Shown here one piece after another: positions 1 through 12,479 of a stretch of DNA of 64,000 nt (within the stretch, counting starts at the first letter, position 1; each line of letters opens with the position of its first letter). The notes under the pieces are model-generated. The model was not told where the DNA came from and did not search any database. It saw nothing but the letters and a program-made list of their open reading frames with translations. The translations under genes and the position numbers were made by a program. Source of the DNA: Labyrinthula sp. Ha (taxonomy: Eukaryota; Sar; Bigyra; Labyrinthulida; Labyrinthulaceae); the NCBI GenBank assembly GCA_015227615.1, contig JAALGZ010000018.1, positions 496,001 to 560,000 on the forward strand, written 5' to 3'.

Positions 1-2409
1 ATCAGAATCAAAATAACTATATATCAATTATTAGTAATTCTTATCAAACGCAACCCCTCCTCAGAAGTAAGAAGAGTGGTGTCACGTAGCGCCTTTATAG
101 AGAGCTTAAATTAATAGTTGATTTTTCTCCTTAATGATAAGTATTAGATATTTTCCTCGTAGCAGTGGGAAACGTGTGGTAAGTTTGTGCAAAGATAAGA
201 AAAAGAGTGATTACCGTTTCCGCGGTGCTAGGGTTAATTAATGCCATTCATTAATTCTCAAAACTGGAGAGAAAGTTCTTGGAAGAACTTCACAGTAATT
301 ATAAAACTGACTGTCAGAATAAACTTTGAGACTAATCTTAAAATTTTTTAATGCAAGAAACTTAAACCTAGGAATGCTACCCAGATTCACTATAATTAAA
401 AGCCCTCAGTGTCAGATAGTTCTGATATAACCATGTACCAGCTATCACAGCAGTCTTCAAAAATTATTAAACTAGGGCAACACAATTGAGTTATGGTAGA
501 AATAATCCATTTCGGTTAGTTCTAATAGATTAAAATTTTCCTTATTACATCTTGAATGATAGTCCATAATAGAAGAAATTACCACTATAGAGTTAGGAAG
601 CCCTCTTTCATGTTTAGAAACTACAACACGGGCCTGTTAAAGGTACTTTAATCTAGATAAATGAAACCTCTTTATTCACTAGCAAATAATTAAAGTTTTG
701 AATTAAATCTAAATTTATAGCGAAGTCTTCTTTTTCCGGTGACCTTAGACTTAAATAGTTATCTAAGAGAAGGTTTATTCCTGGGAAAGCGGTTGATGAT
801 TCTCCGTACATGATAAAAATATACATGTAGTGAGCTACTGTCAACTTTTCATCAGTATGTCGAAATTAATGCTAGTTATCAGTTACCATTGGAGATGTTT
901 AACCCATGAAAAACGTTCAGTATAGAGACTCATATGTTTTCCAAACGGTACAGTGCAAGAACACTCTTAACTCGTTGGCTCCAGTTCATAAGAGCAAGAA
1001 ACCTGTAGTTTAAACTATAATTTTGATGATGTAACGATCTAGACTACTTAAGATGAATTCGTTCATTCAATTAACTTAAGTCCACAATATATTTATGCAT
1101 GATCGATAGAAAATAATATGATAAATCATGCTTTGAATTCTTAACTGGAGTTGTGTCAGTTAAATCATTATACAATATAGAAAGAGATCTTACTAATACC
1201 AGTTTAAATTAAGATGGTATTCCAAGGGTTGTTTTTTCAGGTTTAACGAGAACAAATTTCTTTGAAAGTATGATGTAGTCTCAGTGTAGGCATATTTACA
1301 TGAAATTCCATATTTGAAGCAAGATACAATTTATATTGGAGATATAATAACTACCCGCTAAATCATTTGAATAGATTAAATATTGAAAAACATAACTCAA
1401 GTGTCAATGACATGTTTTTGTAAGTGAAATTTAGTGTGAACATTTTGTATATAACCTCTGTGAACATGGCACTTAGAGCAACGAATGTATTTGTCATGTT
1501 AAATTTGGTGCAGAGTTGAAAAAGTCACATAAATACTCCAGAGAAGCGTAAAAACTGATTAAAATAAATTAAGTTGCACAGCTAACTTGTTTAGCTAAAA
1601 AGAATGTTAGTAACCCGGACTTATAGGTTGTAGGTTAAGTGAAGGTTACATCAGGCAACCCCTACATTATTTGTGAGCAGAGAAGCATGGATAAGACAAG
1701 AATATGAATATTTTAAGCTAAAGTTACAAGAAGTTTATTAGGTAATGCACCCCTATAGATAGGAATTAAGTGCTATATTTGTTTTACAACTTCTTACAAC
1801 ATATCAAGCTCAGGCCAAAAGTTTAAAGAAGTATTTCTGTATTGAAAAGACTAAATGAAGAATTATTGTTAAATATGGAGCTAGGAATATTGATTTAGAA
1901 AGTTTTCTCTACCCATCAAACACGTTAAGATATTCATTATGAATACTAGAGTGCAATCTTTAGATACTTGCCGCTTTTTATTTTTAAAGTTCACCCGCTG
2001 TGTCTACAACAAGCATTTTGACTTCACACACACATTGTGTCAAATAGAATAAAGTTGATAATTATTTTTACGTTCCTCCACTTTTTATATGTACCAAGGA
2101 ACGTTGCTGCGCTATTTGGTTTGGGTATGTAGTTTGTCAAAGTTTTTATTTTAAATGTCCTTGTTAACGCGGTAGTTTTTGGTAGAAAAGATTATCAAAC
2201 ATCTATGAAATAAATATTCCTGTTATTTTGTTACTAAGATAATATTCTCCTTTTGCCTTATCAAAGTATTATCTTTTTAGCATTTAGATACCATATGCTA
2301 GTTTTCTGCGGATTGTTACAAGAAAGAAAAATGTGAGCATTCTGCAAATCTCCCCAAAATGAGAAAGTTTTGCATCTTACCACTAATAAAGGATAAAACC
2401 TAAGAAAAA
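1..2409. other. AT-rich spacer, no gene seen
   Basis: No open frame here has protein-family character on either strand; the longest are about 60-70 codons, as expected by chance at this composition. No tRNA A/B boxes or tandem repeats were seen. The last few hundred bases must carry the promoter of the Sm D3 gene, but no motif stands out. Confidence 0.6.
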
Positions 2410-2794
2410 ATGACAACAACAGGGAGAGTTGGAATTGGAATTCCTGGAGTGCTCCTGTACGAAGGTGAAGGGCATACAATTGGAATTGAAACCAAAGATG
2501 GAACTACATATATGGGAGTACTGCGGAGTGCCGAAGACAATATGAACGTTCTCATACAAAACGCAACTGTTCGCGATTCTAAAGGCAACAAGAAGCAAGT
2601 TCCATACGTAAACATTTTATTTTTTATTAAATTATTAGATTTACCTGAGAGGAGATCAAGTAGTTTATTTTTCCTTACCAGAAGTTCTATCAAATGCACC
2701 TGTCTTCAAGAGATTGGTAAAACACAAAGAAACAAAAGGGAAGTTTACTCCACAAGGTTCAGGAACAACAAGGGCAAGTCGGATGCAAATTTAG
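2410..2794 (+). CDS. SNRPD3: Sm D3, core snRNP protein (two exons)
   Basis: Exons 2410-2607 and 2639-2794 are joined across a 31-nt phase-0 intron and encode 117 aa. Exon 1 gives an Sm1 motif (GIPGVLLYEGEGH, then ETKDGTTYMGVL and AEDNMNV). Exon 2 restores Sm2 (YLRGDQVVYFSLPE, then VLSNAPVFKRL), which is diagnostic for D3. Sm D3 is one of seven proteins forming the heptameric ring on U1, U2, U4 and U5 snRNA; family knowledge places assembly in the cytoplasm before nuclear import. Without splicing, the frame runs through the intron into an unrelated tail, so the intron is needed. The long Arg-Gly tail of animal D3 is absent; the tail here is short and Lys/Thr/Gly-rich. Its stop codon overlaps the stop of the convergent snurportin gene. 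Confidence 0.96.
2608..2638 (+). other. 31-nt spliceosomal intron in Sm D3
   Basis: It begins GTAAAC and ends TTATTAG and is almost entirely A and T. Removing it joins ...KKQVPY to IYLRGDQVVYF..., which restores the Sm2 motif in frame. Phase 0. Confidence 0.93.
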
Positions 2795-3951
2795 CATTGC
2801 TTTTGGTTTAAAACTTCCATAATATCCCTAAAGGTAACTATTTTTTCTTTTTCGTAAATCTTATAGTGTTGCAACAAGATCTTGCTAAATAGATCACCAG
2901 AAGATTTATTCTTGTTTATTCCAATCACTTTCAAACTCTGCAGTTTTTCAGCACTTCCCAGTTTTTCAGCAACACAGTTTACGATTATTTTATTTTTATT
3001 ACGTAAATGAGTTCCAACGGAGTTTCCACTAATACTATTTAAAATAAGATCTGCAGCATTGATAGAAAACTCTACACCATCAAGAGTTCGCAGGATAAAC
3101 TTATTAAGCTGATCTGAAAGTGTCAGCTCTGCTGAAAAATATATCTTTTCAGACTTTTGTATAAAAAAGTTACTGCATTCTATATCCTTCCAAAGAAAGA
3201 CCAGCGGATTAACTCCTGAAATATACCTACTTTCTCTGTGGATAAACAAGAATCCATCAGTTTTGAACTTATGAGGTGAAGCATACACTTGTGCAAAGTT
3301 ATTTTTATCAAGATTTTGGCGTTCAATTAGTTTGTATTCATATTCACTATTTCTAGGAAAACAGATTTCGCTAAACTTTGAACTCAACCAAAATTGCCTG
3401 AAGACTGCATCGGAATCAAGAAATAGTTGACCTTTCCAGCATAAAAGGTCCATAACAAGTACAAGTTTTTCTTGACAGATAACATCTAGAATAACTTCAT
3501 ATTCTGATAAACCACTATGTTTCTGATTAAGTTCGTTTCCTCCTGGAAATGGAGTTTGCATATTACTTAAATAAGATTTTCCATTCTTCTTTCGCAAGAA
3601 AGTTCTTCCACACTTTGTCATTAACAAACATCGTTGTCCTTCAGGTCTTAATTGAAATAAAAAGTTATTACAAAACCCCTCTGGGATATCAACTAGATAC
3701 TCAGGGTAACTAAATATTTTACTAGTCAAAATATCTTTCTCAGTTAGATTTGAGAACTGCCACTTGTTTTTCTGTTGGATAGAGTTCAACTGAGATAAAC
3801 GAATTTCAAGCTGTTTTGAATATTTTCTTTTTTTCTGCTCTTCTAAAAATGTTTTTAAACGAATGACACTACAAGAAGTTTGAGAAGAAGAAGATTTGAG
3901 AATATTTGGAGTTAAAGAAAGACAAGAAAGTTTTTCCTCAAAGGAATCCAT
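2791..3951 (-). CDS. SNUPN: Snurportin-1, m3G-cap nuclear import adaptor
   Basis: The 386-aa intronless frame matches snurportin-1, which binds the trimethylguanosine cap of assembled U snRNPs and carries them to importin-beta. Landmarks in order: a basic N-terminal segment (residues about 30-50) where the importin-beta-binding domain lies; EYLVDIPEG (84-92, human LIDVP region); PEGQRCLL (103-110); PFPGGN (134-139, human LLPGGN); VMDLLCWKG (166-174, human VLDVMCWRG); FRQFWLSSKF (184-193); FKTDGFLFIHRESRYISG (229-246, human F-E-VDGLLFYHKQTHYSPG) and NPLVFLW. The Trp before human LIDVP is Tyr85 here, while a Trp near 254 fits the cap-stacking Trp. The C-terminal ~130 residues extend past the human domain and are not recognised. 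Its start lies only 23 bp from the ATG of the LINE-like remnant. Confidence 0.9.
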   Translation of the reverse strand: MDSFEEKLSCLSLTPNILKSSSSQTSCSVIRLKTFLEEQKKRKYSKQLEIRLSQLNSIQQKNKWQFSNLTEKDILTSKIFSYPEYLVDIPEGFCNNFLFQLRPEGQRCLLMTKCGRTFLRKKNGKSYLSNMQTPFPGGNELNQKHSGLSEYEVILDVICQEKLVLVMDLLCWKGQLFLDSDAVFRQFWLSSKFSEICFPRNSEYEYKLIERQNLDKNNFAQVYASPHKFKTDGFLFIHRESRYISGVNPLVFLWKDIECSNFFIQKSEKIYFSAELTLSDQLNKFILRTLDGVEFSINAADLILNSISGNSVGTHLRNKNKIIVNCVAEKLGSAEKLQSLKVIGINKNKSSGDLFSKILLQHYKIYEKEKIVTFRDIMEVLNQKQC

Positions 3952-3959
3952 TTAAGAAT

Positions 3960-4690
3960 TTTGGGGATTTATGAATGGATAAGTTTTTGGGAAATTGCAA
4001 ATTTGGAAACAAAGAAACCGTTAAGAGTACCGGCAACACTCAGGCAGTCGAAAGACAGTCACCAGTCAATGAAGCGCAAGATTCCAGAACAATTTCAATT
4101 GTTTCTGCGAATATTGACCGTCTCACCTCCTACAAGCTCAGGTCTATCGAGGAATATGTCCTAACTGCCGATACAAACGTCCTTGCAATACAGGAAGTTG
4201 GTAGTAAAGGAGCGGAATACCTCGAAAGATCGAGCTTCTCTTTAACCTTCCAGATTCGCTACAACATACAACAAATGTAAATATATTCTTATTGCTTAGG
4301 TTTATCCTCAAAAAACGCTAGATGTGATAACTACAACAAAACTCTACCGAATACTCCTCTATGCATCCAACTTCACCATCTATCCGAACGCAAAAGGCCA
4401 CCATTAAACATCAGCGAGAGACCCAAACCCACAGAGATTATCCAAAACTTTTATCCTGTCACCAACAAGCCCCTAACCATTGGCCTTCTCCTCGGCATTG
4501 TTCAAAATCAGTGCCTACAAACACCACTAACACACCAAAAATCTCCAACTGCTAACCCACAACGTTGAAGGAACACGAACAAAACGCTGCAAGCCCAAGT
4601 CGCAAAATAAGCATACAGGCGAAGATTAGAAATCAACGACACACCATTGGAACTTCGCACTGCGCGGATGAAAGCTAACTGAATAAATAG
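3960..4690 (+). mobile_element. LINE-like retrotransposon remnant (endonuclease N-terminus)
   Basis: A 101-codon frame (3975-4280) reads, from about residue 41, ISIVSANIDRL, then KLRSIEEYVL and NVLAIQEVG. This is the opening of an endonuclease/exonuclease/phosphatase fold as found at the N-terminus of non-LTR retrotransposon ORF2, with the Asn of SAN and the Glu of QE at the expected catalytic positions. The frame ends soon after, well short of a whole endonuclease. From about 4340 to 4690 the sequence is markedly C-rich compared with the surroundings and open in changing frames, and one ends RRLEINDTPLELRTARMKAN; this may be another fragment of the same element. No reverse-transcriptase motif or poly-A end was found. 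A broken host gene of the same nuclease superfamily is the alternative. Confidence 0.5.
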
Positions 4691-5254
4691 TTTTCTTCGA
4701 AGTTATCTCCGTTGTTTAATTTCTTTTCTCCCTCTACGACCAATTAAATTTATTTCCGAAAGAAGTAGCGAATATGGTTGGTTAGAGTGACAGTAGGAGC
4801 ACGAGACGGGAAGCTTTCCTAGTGAGCATCGGACTGGCATCGGACCCTAAGATAAACGCATAGGCGGATTTGCAGATGTAGTACCTTACTCCCGCCTTAA
4901 CTATTAACTATTAGGAATGTAAATTCTTGGGTACAAAAATTGCAGGAATATAATTTTTATGAATTCTTATTGTCATACTCCGTATAGTACATTTTATGAT
5001 TCCGGTTCTCAGAATACAAAATATTTAAAATAAAAAGAAAACAGAAAGTAACAAAAAAGCAGTAATATTACCAAATATTGTGAGAGTACTTAAATTCGTA
5101 CATACAGGATAATAACGAAGCTATATGAATTAAATGAAGGGGAATGGGATTGAAATATATAAGAAATGCGAAACAGAGAGCTAAAAGCCTTGGATATAGT
5201 TGTTGAATAGATTTCACGTATATTTTTTAAAAAATTCAATCAGATTTGCGTTAG

Positions 5255-5620
5255 GGATTATGGCAGTTGACACCGCGGAGGGTGAAAGATCTAAACGGAA
5301 TTGCTGCTATATGCTGGAAACTAATCAAGGAAGCATATAAATTGTCATCTAACAGATATAGTAAAATAGCTCTCATAGGAAGTTCTAAAGAGGTCTTAAA
5401 ACTTCTGAATATGATGTTTTTAATGCTCAAGCTAGAGATTATGGAAGCTAAGAAGGAGGTTGAAACAAGATCCTGAATGTTATATGAAAACGAAGAGGAG
5501 AAGTTCAAGGTAAATCTAGTCTATAGACGAAGGGTGAATAGATACTTTATTTCCTCTTACTACATAATAGAATCCAAGAATGTGAAGGATTCCACAATGC
5601 GTATGAGAATGAATAAGTGA
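5255..5620 (+). pseudogene. Possible decayed gene, GINS Psf1-like pattern
   Basis: One frame is open for about 120 codons apart from a single TGA and has no good ATG at its head. The pieces CWKLIKEAYKL, KEVLKLLNMMFLM and NLVYRRRVNRYFISSYYIIE fall in the order and spacing of the N-terminal helices of GINS subunit Psf1 (ELIRELHR..., VLEEMKALY..., RNRRCTVAYLYDRL). Identity is low, and an open stretch this long is only mildly unexpected by chance. I would treat it as a relic candidate, not an annotated gene. Confidence 0.2.
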
Positions 5621-8589
5621 AAACAGTTCGAACCGATGAACAGAAGATGATCCAAGAGTAGGTAAAGCACTTAGTACTCATAAAAATTGTACTTCATAGG
5701 AGAGAAGAGGGCCTATTCTAGAGGTAGGATAATTTAATATTGCAAAAGTGTTTGTCGACATAGAAGTGTGGAAGGGCGTGGAAAAAAAAATTGCAAGCAA
5801 GTTGGTAACTTTCAGATGGGATATAGTGATCAGGATGTTGGAAGTTTATAAGCTGATAACATATAGAAGGAGTGTACTTAAGTACGAGTGAGTATAGGGA
5901 TGCCCTTTCTTATCTTGACCCTACCCGACTCCTGGTACAAATCCGGTTTCCAAATTTACTGGTGATTTATGCTTTTCTAGACATGCTGCTTCGATACTTT
6001 ATCAAAGACTTCTTTAGGTTGGGGCATAAGGACTTGTATTTGTGCTAAGTATGGCGTGGCAAGTGTCTCTTCAATGATTATCTTTGGACTGATCGTAAGA
6101 ATATTTTTTATTTACTTGGAAGCAAATGTATAAGTTTAACTTAGCGCTTTTAAGCAAGATTTAAGCATGGCCAAGCAGGAAGTCAATCCATGCTGAAGCA
6201 AACTATAAAGAAATGTTGTAATTCCCCGTATTATTTTTTGAAGCATTTGTCTGTAGTAGGGTTAGAGCTTTTCAAGAGCCTATTTGTACCGTATCATTAT
6301 TTGAACGATTATACTAGAAATTTGAAAAAGTCAAGTTAATTTGATACAAGGTGTAGGAACCAGTGTTTATTATTTATTAACTTCTTACGGTAATATGATG
6401 TTTTGAACGAGTACAAAAATAAGTTTAAAGCTTAATGCTAGGATCAAAGCATTAATTAGAGTTTTCTCAACACATTATTTTGCATCCTCGGAAATCTATG
6501 TACTTGGAGAAACTTTATTGGGTTTCTATAGAGAGTAAAATACAAGGCACACCCTTTGTACAACTAAAGTTGGTTGCAAACAAGTTGGAAAACACTTCAA
6601 ATATTTTTGGTGAGATAATTCCTCTAGTTGAATACCATTTAATGCTCTTGGTTTAATTTGTCTGTTACACGAGTGTTTGCTCATACTAGTAGTTGCTCTG
6701 TCTAGAGATTTTTTTGTCAATCCTGTTGAATTTGCCTATATAAATCCAGATGCTATGAGCGAATTTATTAAATGGTTAATAAAGTCAGTTGGCAGAGATT
6801 CCTCGTTTCTATGAAAACCGCGTGGCCAAATTGTAAGTTCTAAAAAGTAAGAAAAACACGGAGAACATCGTAATGATACAGAATAAACTCCTCAGAGTAC
6901 TAAAACCCCAAGTCTTGCGCTAACATTAGAAAGTTTAATATGAGCTGATAGCAGACATTTTGTTGTTTTAAGGATTTGTTCTGTTGAGTCTTGCACAAAA
7001 GAAGGTGTCGAATAGTAGAAAGGATAGTCTAAAACTATTGTGTGCTAAGCCTTTGTATTTAGAGGGATTTGAAGCATCGTTCTTATGTCAATTTAGTATT
7101 TAACGACCATTTATTCTTATACTTCTTGATAACATTTACTCTGAGATTTACATGGCGAAAATATCAAAAGTTGTTCAAAGAAAAATTGACTGAAAAGTTA
7201 CCCCTGTTGTCAGAAGCAGCTGGTAATTATCATCCGTTAATTTTATTGAACTAATAGGAGTGACAATTTACTCCAGTGAACTCTAAGAATGAAACTTCAA
7301 CTATCACGTTTTTTTACCTTCTTCCTGGAAATTATACAAGATTCAAGCCCACTAGAAAACTTCTTCTTTTAGTCTCTACAGATAAACCAATTTATCTTAA
7401 GCGATAGAAGTACATACGACAAAGAAACAACCTATAAATATATTATCACCTGCAATATGATGAGACCGGGAAACCGGCAACCCCACTATAAGATATTAAT
7501 TTCTGGTTGGAACTATGATATGAAAACTTAAAAAAGCATCTGAGAAATGATACCGTAGAAACTTTACACATTATTGAAATTTGTGAAGGAATGTAACCCA
7601 GGCATAAAAATACCTCATAATTATTGAAATATCTAAAAATCTATGCATAGCAATGGGTTTTCTAGTATTTTCATCAACAGAAATCCTACTATAAAATATA
7701 GAGAAGGACTTGGTGCGAAAATGAAAACATGTAAGGCAATAGATAATTTGTGTTCATGATCACTATAACACACGAGTAAATAAATCATACCACAGTATCT
7801 TGAAGGAAAGAAGCAAATCTAATAAGCCAAACAAAATAGCTAAAGATAGTACAACTATCGAAGAAAGATTCAAACCGGTTGTGGCATAGTTCTTAGATAG
7901 CCTAGTATTTTCTGATATAAAAAGGTAAATTAAAATTGTGGTTGAGAATTCAACATATTATCAAATATGTAAAAATGAATATTACCTAATCTAGAACCTT
8001 TTCACCTAAATAAAATATCAGAAACCAGTCAAACTCGTAAGCAACTGATTGAATACAAATCTGGAGAATAAAAGAGTTCGGATTTTGTGACACAGGAGTT
8101 AGATACTGCTCGGAACATGATTGGATTGATCGATTTCCCAAGAAAAATCATCATAAATCACCTGAATAATGTATGTGCAGAATGATAACTTTTCATACTT
8201 GAAAGTAATGTAGAGGGAGGTGGAGATAAGGTGAAGTACAGTAGAAAGTACAACGTAAGTAGTAAAAACTTAGAATATTGAAATGTGAAGTTGTGCTACC
8301 CTTGCGTAACTGGAAACATTTCATGCTCCCCGCGTCTTTGAAAATGGCCCATATGATTCGGTTCTTCCTTCCCACTCTGGTCTCGATGAAGATGAAGGTG
8401 AATTTAAATCTGTTTCCATAGCTTGAATACAAGAACTTTAAAATATATGTGGACGTTAACAAATAAATATCTGAACCGATGTAATTAGAACCTTAAAGCA
8501 ATTAATTTTAAACACTGAAACTGAGAAGATTTAAATTATTGTTAAAATGAAAATTTAAGCTTAAATGGCTTAAGGATAATAGAAAATAT

Positions 8590-8830
8590 TCTAGTTCTAT
8601 ATTAACAATTGTTATTTTGTCTCACATTTTTCCTAAATACAATTGAAGGTCTTCATTTGTTTTCTGTTTCATAATTCCCTTTTCTTGCAATTCCTAATTC
8701 ACATTTCCTTCCTTGCTTTTTATTTTATTCTTGTTTTTTTTCGTGTTTCCTATTACTCTTTTGTTTTTTAGTGTTTCCTATCTCATGTTTCCTATTTTTG
8801 GCTTCTTATTTCATAATTGTAGGTTTATTT
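8590..8830 (+). repeat. Pyrimidine-rich tract with repeated TTTCCTA units
   Basis: About 240 bp are dominated by T and C on the plus strand. The unit [GA]TGTTTCCTAT recurs at 8743-8753, 8771-8781 and 8785-8795, with looser TTTCCT copies upstream near 8620-8715. It looks like a degenerating simple repeat. No gene borders it, so a promoter role is unsupported. Confidence 0.55.
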
Positions 8831-11800
8831 CCTTTCAAGAAACAAATATATTCTGAAGAATAAAACATTCGCCAAATTAGAATTAGGTTTATCTGACTCC
8901 TGAGTCAAAAAGTGTTATTCGAAGAAAAACTACATTTTCAAACATTTTATTGAAATATACCGCTATGAGAACACATGATGTCTACTCATTCACCCCGAGT
9001 TGCAACAATAACACAAGAAATAACATTTATTTCCCTTATTATAGTAAAGACTTAGACACCTTCACATAAAACTTATTTAAAATTTATATTTGCAAAGAAA
9101 CATAAATCTAGAGCTTATAAACATAGAAATCCATTCCAGTAAGTGTATATCTTCTTTACCTAAGCTTCTGAACAAATTATGACAAGAATTATCATTAACT
9201 GTGGTGCTTTATAACGCTAAATCGAAATAATCAGGTTATTAACCATATTGTTGAGCAGTGTGTCGGGGGCATGTTTTCAGCAAACTAGTGACCAACAATT
9301 AAGTAAAAATAAAATATTAGGAGCAATCTTACTCTCGTCAATGACAGTTGCTCGTGTTAGAATAAAAGATCAACCAAAACAGTTTTCTAATCCACTCAAT
9401 AAATTTATTGAATGGCATTCGGTTAAAATACATACAATTCATAGTTAATGATCTCAGCTCAATGTCGAGAAGCCTGTAGAAAACTTTCTAGCAGCAGCAG
9501 TATTTTCCAGTCCGCGAATCCTTATGTCAAAGCTACAAGTTTTTTTTTAGATTTCACTTCGCTTGGAAATTGTAGACACTACTTAGTAGAATACCTTGGC
9601 CACCTCAGATATGGTATTGGTATGAACAATGTACAGCCATTTTTATAAAGTTTAGACTAAACTCTCTTTCACTTAGCCTTGAATTAATTTATTTTTGATA
9701 AAAAGGATGATATTTGACACTGTAAATACTGAAAAATAAATTCTATAGGGATGGATAGTATGACAAAAACTATGGGTCTCAACGTAGTATTGCAAATGAA
9801 GCAATTGTGGTAGGTTCCAGCTCTACTAATTACAACAATGTTTGCATCGGTTGGAAGTACAGGGTAATGAATGTTCTTGTATTATCATGTCCAACCTATG
9901 AATGCGACTACCAGGATATCAAAGAAAGGAAGTTGTTAAATTATATAGGTTTTCTGGAAGAGTAAATTTTGAATTAAGACCATTTGGAAACTATTAACTT
10001 AGATTTTCCTATACAAGATAAAAAAACTACATGCCTGCGTCTTGAGCATTGCAGGAATACTAAATACTACACTAACTTCGTCGATTTAAAATTTGTCAAA
10101 ATGACATTCTATTCTCTTAAAAGTGAAATACATCTCTAGCGCTCAGGAGAACAGCGTTTTCCCACATGATGCAGTCGGATTTTTTAATCAACTCTGCCTC
10201 TTAAAAGGTAACATTCAACGCATCCAGCCACCTGAAGTTTTGAATGAATAATTTTTTCTTTTTAAATTATAATAACCATTGCTGGTCACAACAATAAACG
10301 TTATAATATTGCATCATAGGACCATCCACGCTACCTCTAGAAACATTAGGCGAAAACTACAGCCATACAGTCACCGATATCATTATACTGTGCATAAACA
10401 AGCGGACCATGAATGATCTCTGTTCCAAAAAGATTAAACTGAAGTCTTGAAAATTGCGACATGAGGTAAGAAACTAACACCTCGTCATATCTTTAACTTG
10501 TTGACAACTTCATCAATAGTCAGATGCTTTCATTTCTCACTATGTTGAGCCCCTGGAGAGTTATCGTCAGGACAATATTTGATATACAACAGAGAAGAAA
10601 CTACAACTTGAAATCAACACACCCTATTTGCTCTTGCACTACTGCTTTATATGTCCAACAGATAAAAGTTTTCAATGAAACCAAAAGTTTTTTTCGGCTT
10701 AAACAATCGGCTTAAGCACCGTCTTTATGGTGGTTTAACTTCCGTTTAATTATTCTTTTTCACTTTGTTTCATTAGAGTTTTGGAGAAGCGATGTAACGT
10801 TGCAAATCTGATACCAGTGACTGAGTAAATGAATAAATATATTTTTAGGAGATACAAGACTGAACATGTAACGGGTCATTTAGTATAGTCAATTCATAAG
10901 AAACACGTATTTCTTATTAAAGAGACTGCTCTGCCTGTATGCATACTACATTTTGTTAAAGTATCGATTCTCTTGTTCTACTATTGATTTAAGGTTCAAT
11001 ATTTAAGTATTTTCTACTCTATAGATCTATTTCATTCTTGGGTGATGCATTATTTTCTCAATAGCAGTAAATTCCCTAAGGAAAGCCATAACATAGAACT
11101 GAACTTAAGTATCGGATGGATTGAAAGGCCCTTACTCTATGATCATTTCAGAGTGCCTTTAAACTTCATAGTGGCGCCCCGTCTTTCTTATGTGGAAAGT
11201 TGAGCTCTTTTTAAAGAAGACACACTTGCTAGGAGTAGTACTTCGCTCAGCCCACATTAAACTTATGTATTTAAAATTTTGAATAACAGCATTTCAATTA
11301 GGCAAAATAAAAAGTCAGGGTTATATCCCGTAGGTAGTTAAACAATTATTTGCTCCAATAAGTATCACATAAGTTTTCTAATCGAATTATAATCTTGGTA
11401 TGATTCTAACTATGTTAGTGCTCTGTTGAAGCTTTCATTACTTCATATTCTAAACTTAGTCATGTTTAAGTCTAGAAACGACTCTAAATCGTGACATTTA
11501 GCTAGACACGACTTCCCAATTCAAATAAAATTAATAATTCTATAAGTAAAATGTATTAGACTTCAGATTTTCTGTTAACCTGCTCCACAATATTTTTTTA
11601 AACTTTTGGTATTTGACATTTGTAGTCTCTTTCTACCTATCGTTGGAGTGACGGTTAAGAACAGAGAAGCTCAGGTTAAGAAGAATTGCTATATACTGGG
11701 ATGAAGTACATTGGCTACCCCTTGGTTATATATATAATTCGATGTTCTAACCATATACTAAACAAAGGGAACAAGATGAAACCTGAGCAAGAAAGTTAGC

Positions 11801-12479
11801 ACTCGGATATCTGGTGTATCAACTATACTATTGCCATCCGCAGAGTCTTTCAATTCTTGTTAATATTGTTTAATCTTTACAAAAGGATGAAAAGATTCAT
11901 TTGTTTACATTATTGAATATTCTTTCAATAACTTTTCAATTCCTTAGCTTTAAGAAAACTGCTATATTAATTGAACTGTAATGTATGTTGAACAGGAGTT
12001 ACATTTGAGACTCATATTCCGGGAAGGCTTCCAGTCTTTACCAATACTATCTCGTTTCCCGTCTAATTCCTCAAACTCTACCAGCAGATTTTCCGGGAGT
12101 CTACCAATGACTCATCTCTCGATTCCCGAAAGCCATCCCTGATGTCAAACTAAGTAATACTATCTACCCTTTTCAATTAACGGGTCGATATTGATATCAT
12201 TTTACTTAAGTTTTCATAAAGGGTTCCAATGTCTAAACTAGACAGTACAGTATTATCAACATTCCAATACACTGCTGTACTCTGTATAATTATTGAATAA
12301 TGCACTATATATTCTTTCCGGTATTCTATTCTTCCAAATATTATTATAGTTTTACACCAAGAGATAGGAAACTGCAGTAATAGAAATAAAACGTCAACAG
12401 GTATGTTAGAATCTACAACAGACATGTATACAATATAAAAGTAAAATCAAACATATATAAATATATATTTATTCAAAAT

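Larger units (their letters stand above)
4700..12479. other. Long AT-rich spacer
   Basis: About 7.8 kb without a supportable gene. Open frames reach about 60-90 codons in many frames with no consistent strand or clear family motif, in line with chance. Two local items are listed separately: a coding-like stretch at 5255-5620 and a pyrimidine-rich repeat at 8590-8830. No tRNA was found; GTTCGAACC-like strings near 5627 lack a matching A box. Confidence 0.5.

Noticed and set aside
4258-4302. GTAAATATATTCTTATTGCTTAG (23 nt) as an intron extending the nuclease-like frame
   Set aside because: Splicing it leads to a stop after seven codons and gains no recognisable nuclease sequence.
5615-5640. 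AGTTCGAACCG resembling a tRNA B box (also near 24895)
   Set aside because: No A box 35-60 bases upstream at either site.
12177-12425. 82-codon minus-strand frame divergent from the small membrane protein
   Set aside because: No family character; Ile/Val/Ser-rich text as expected from AT-rich random sequence.
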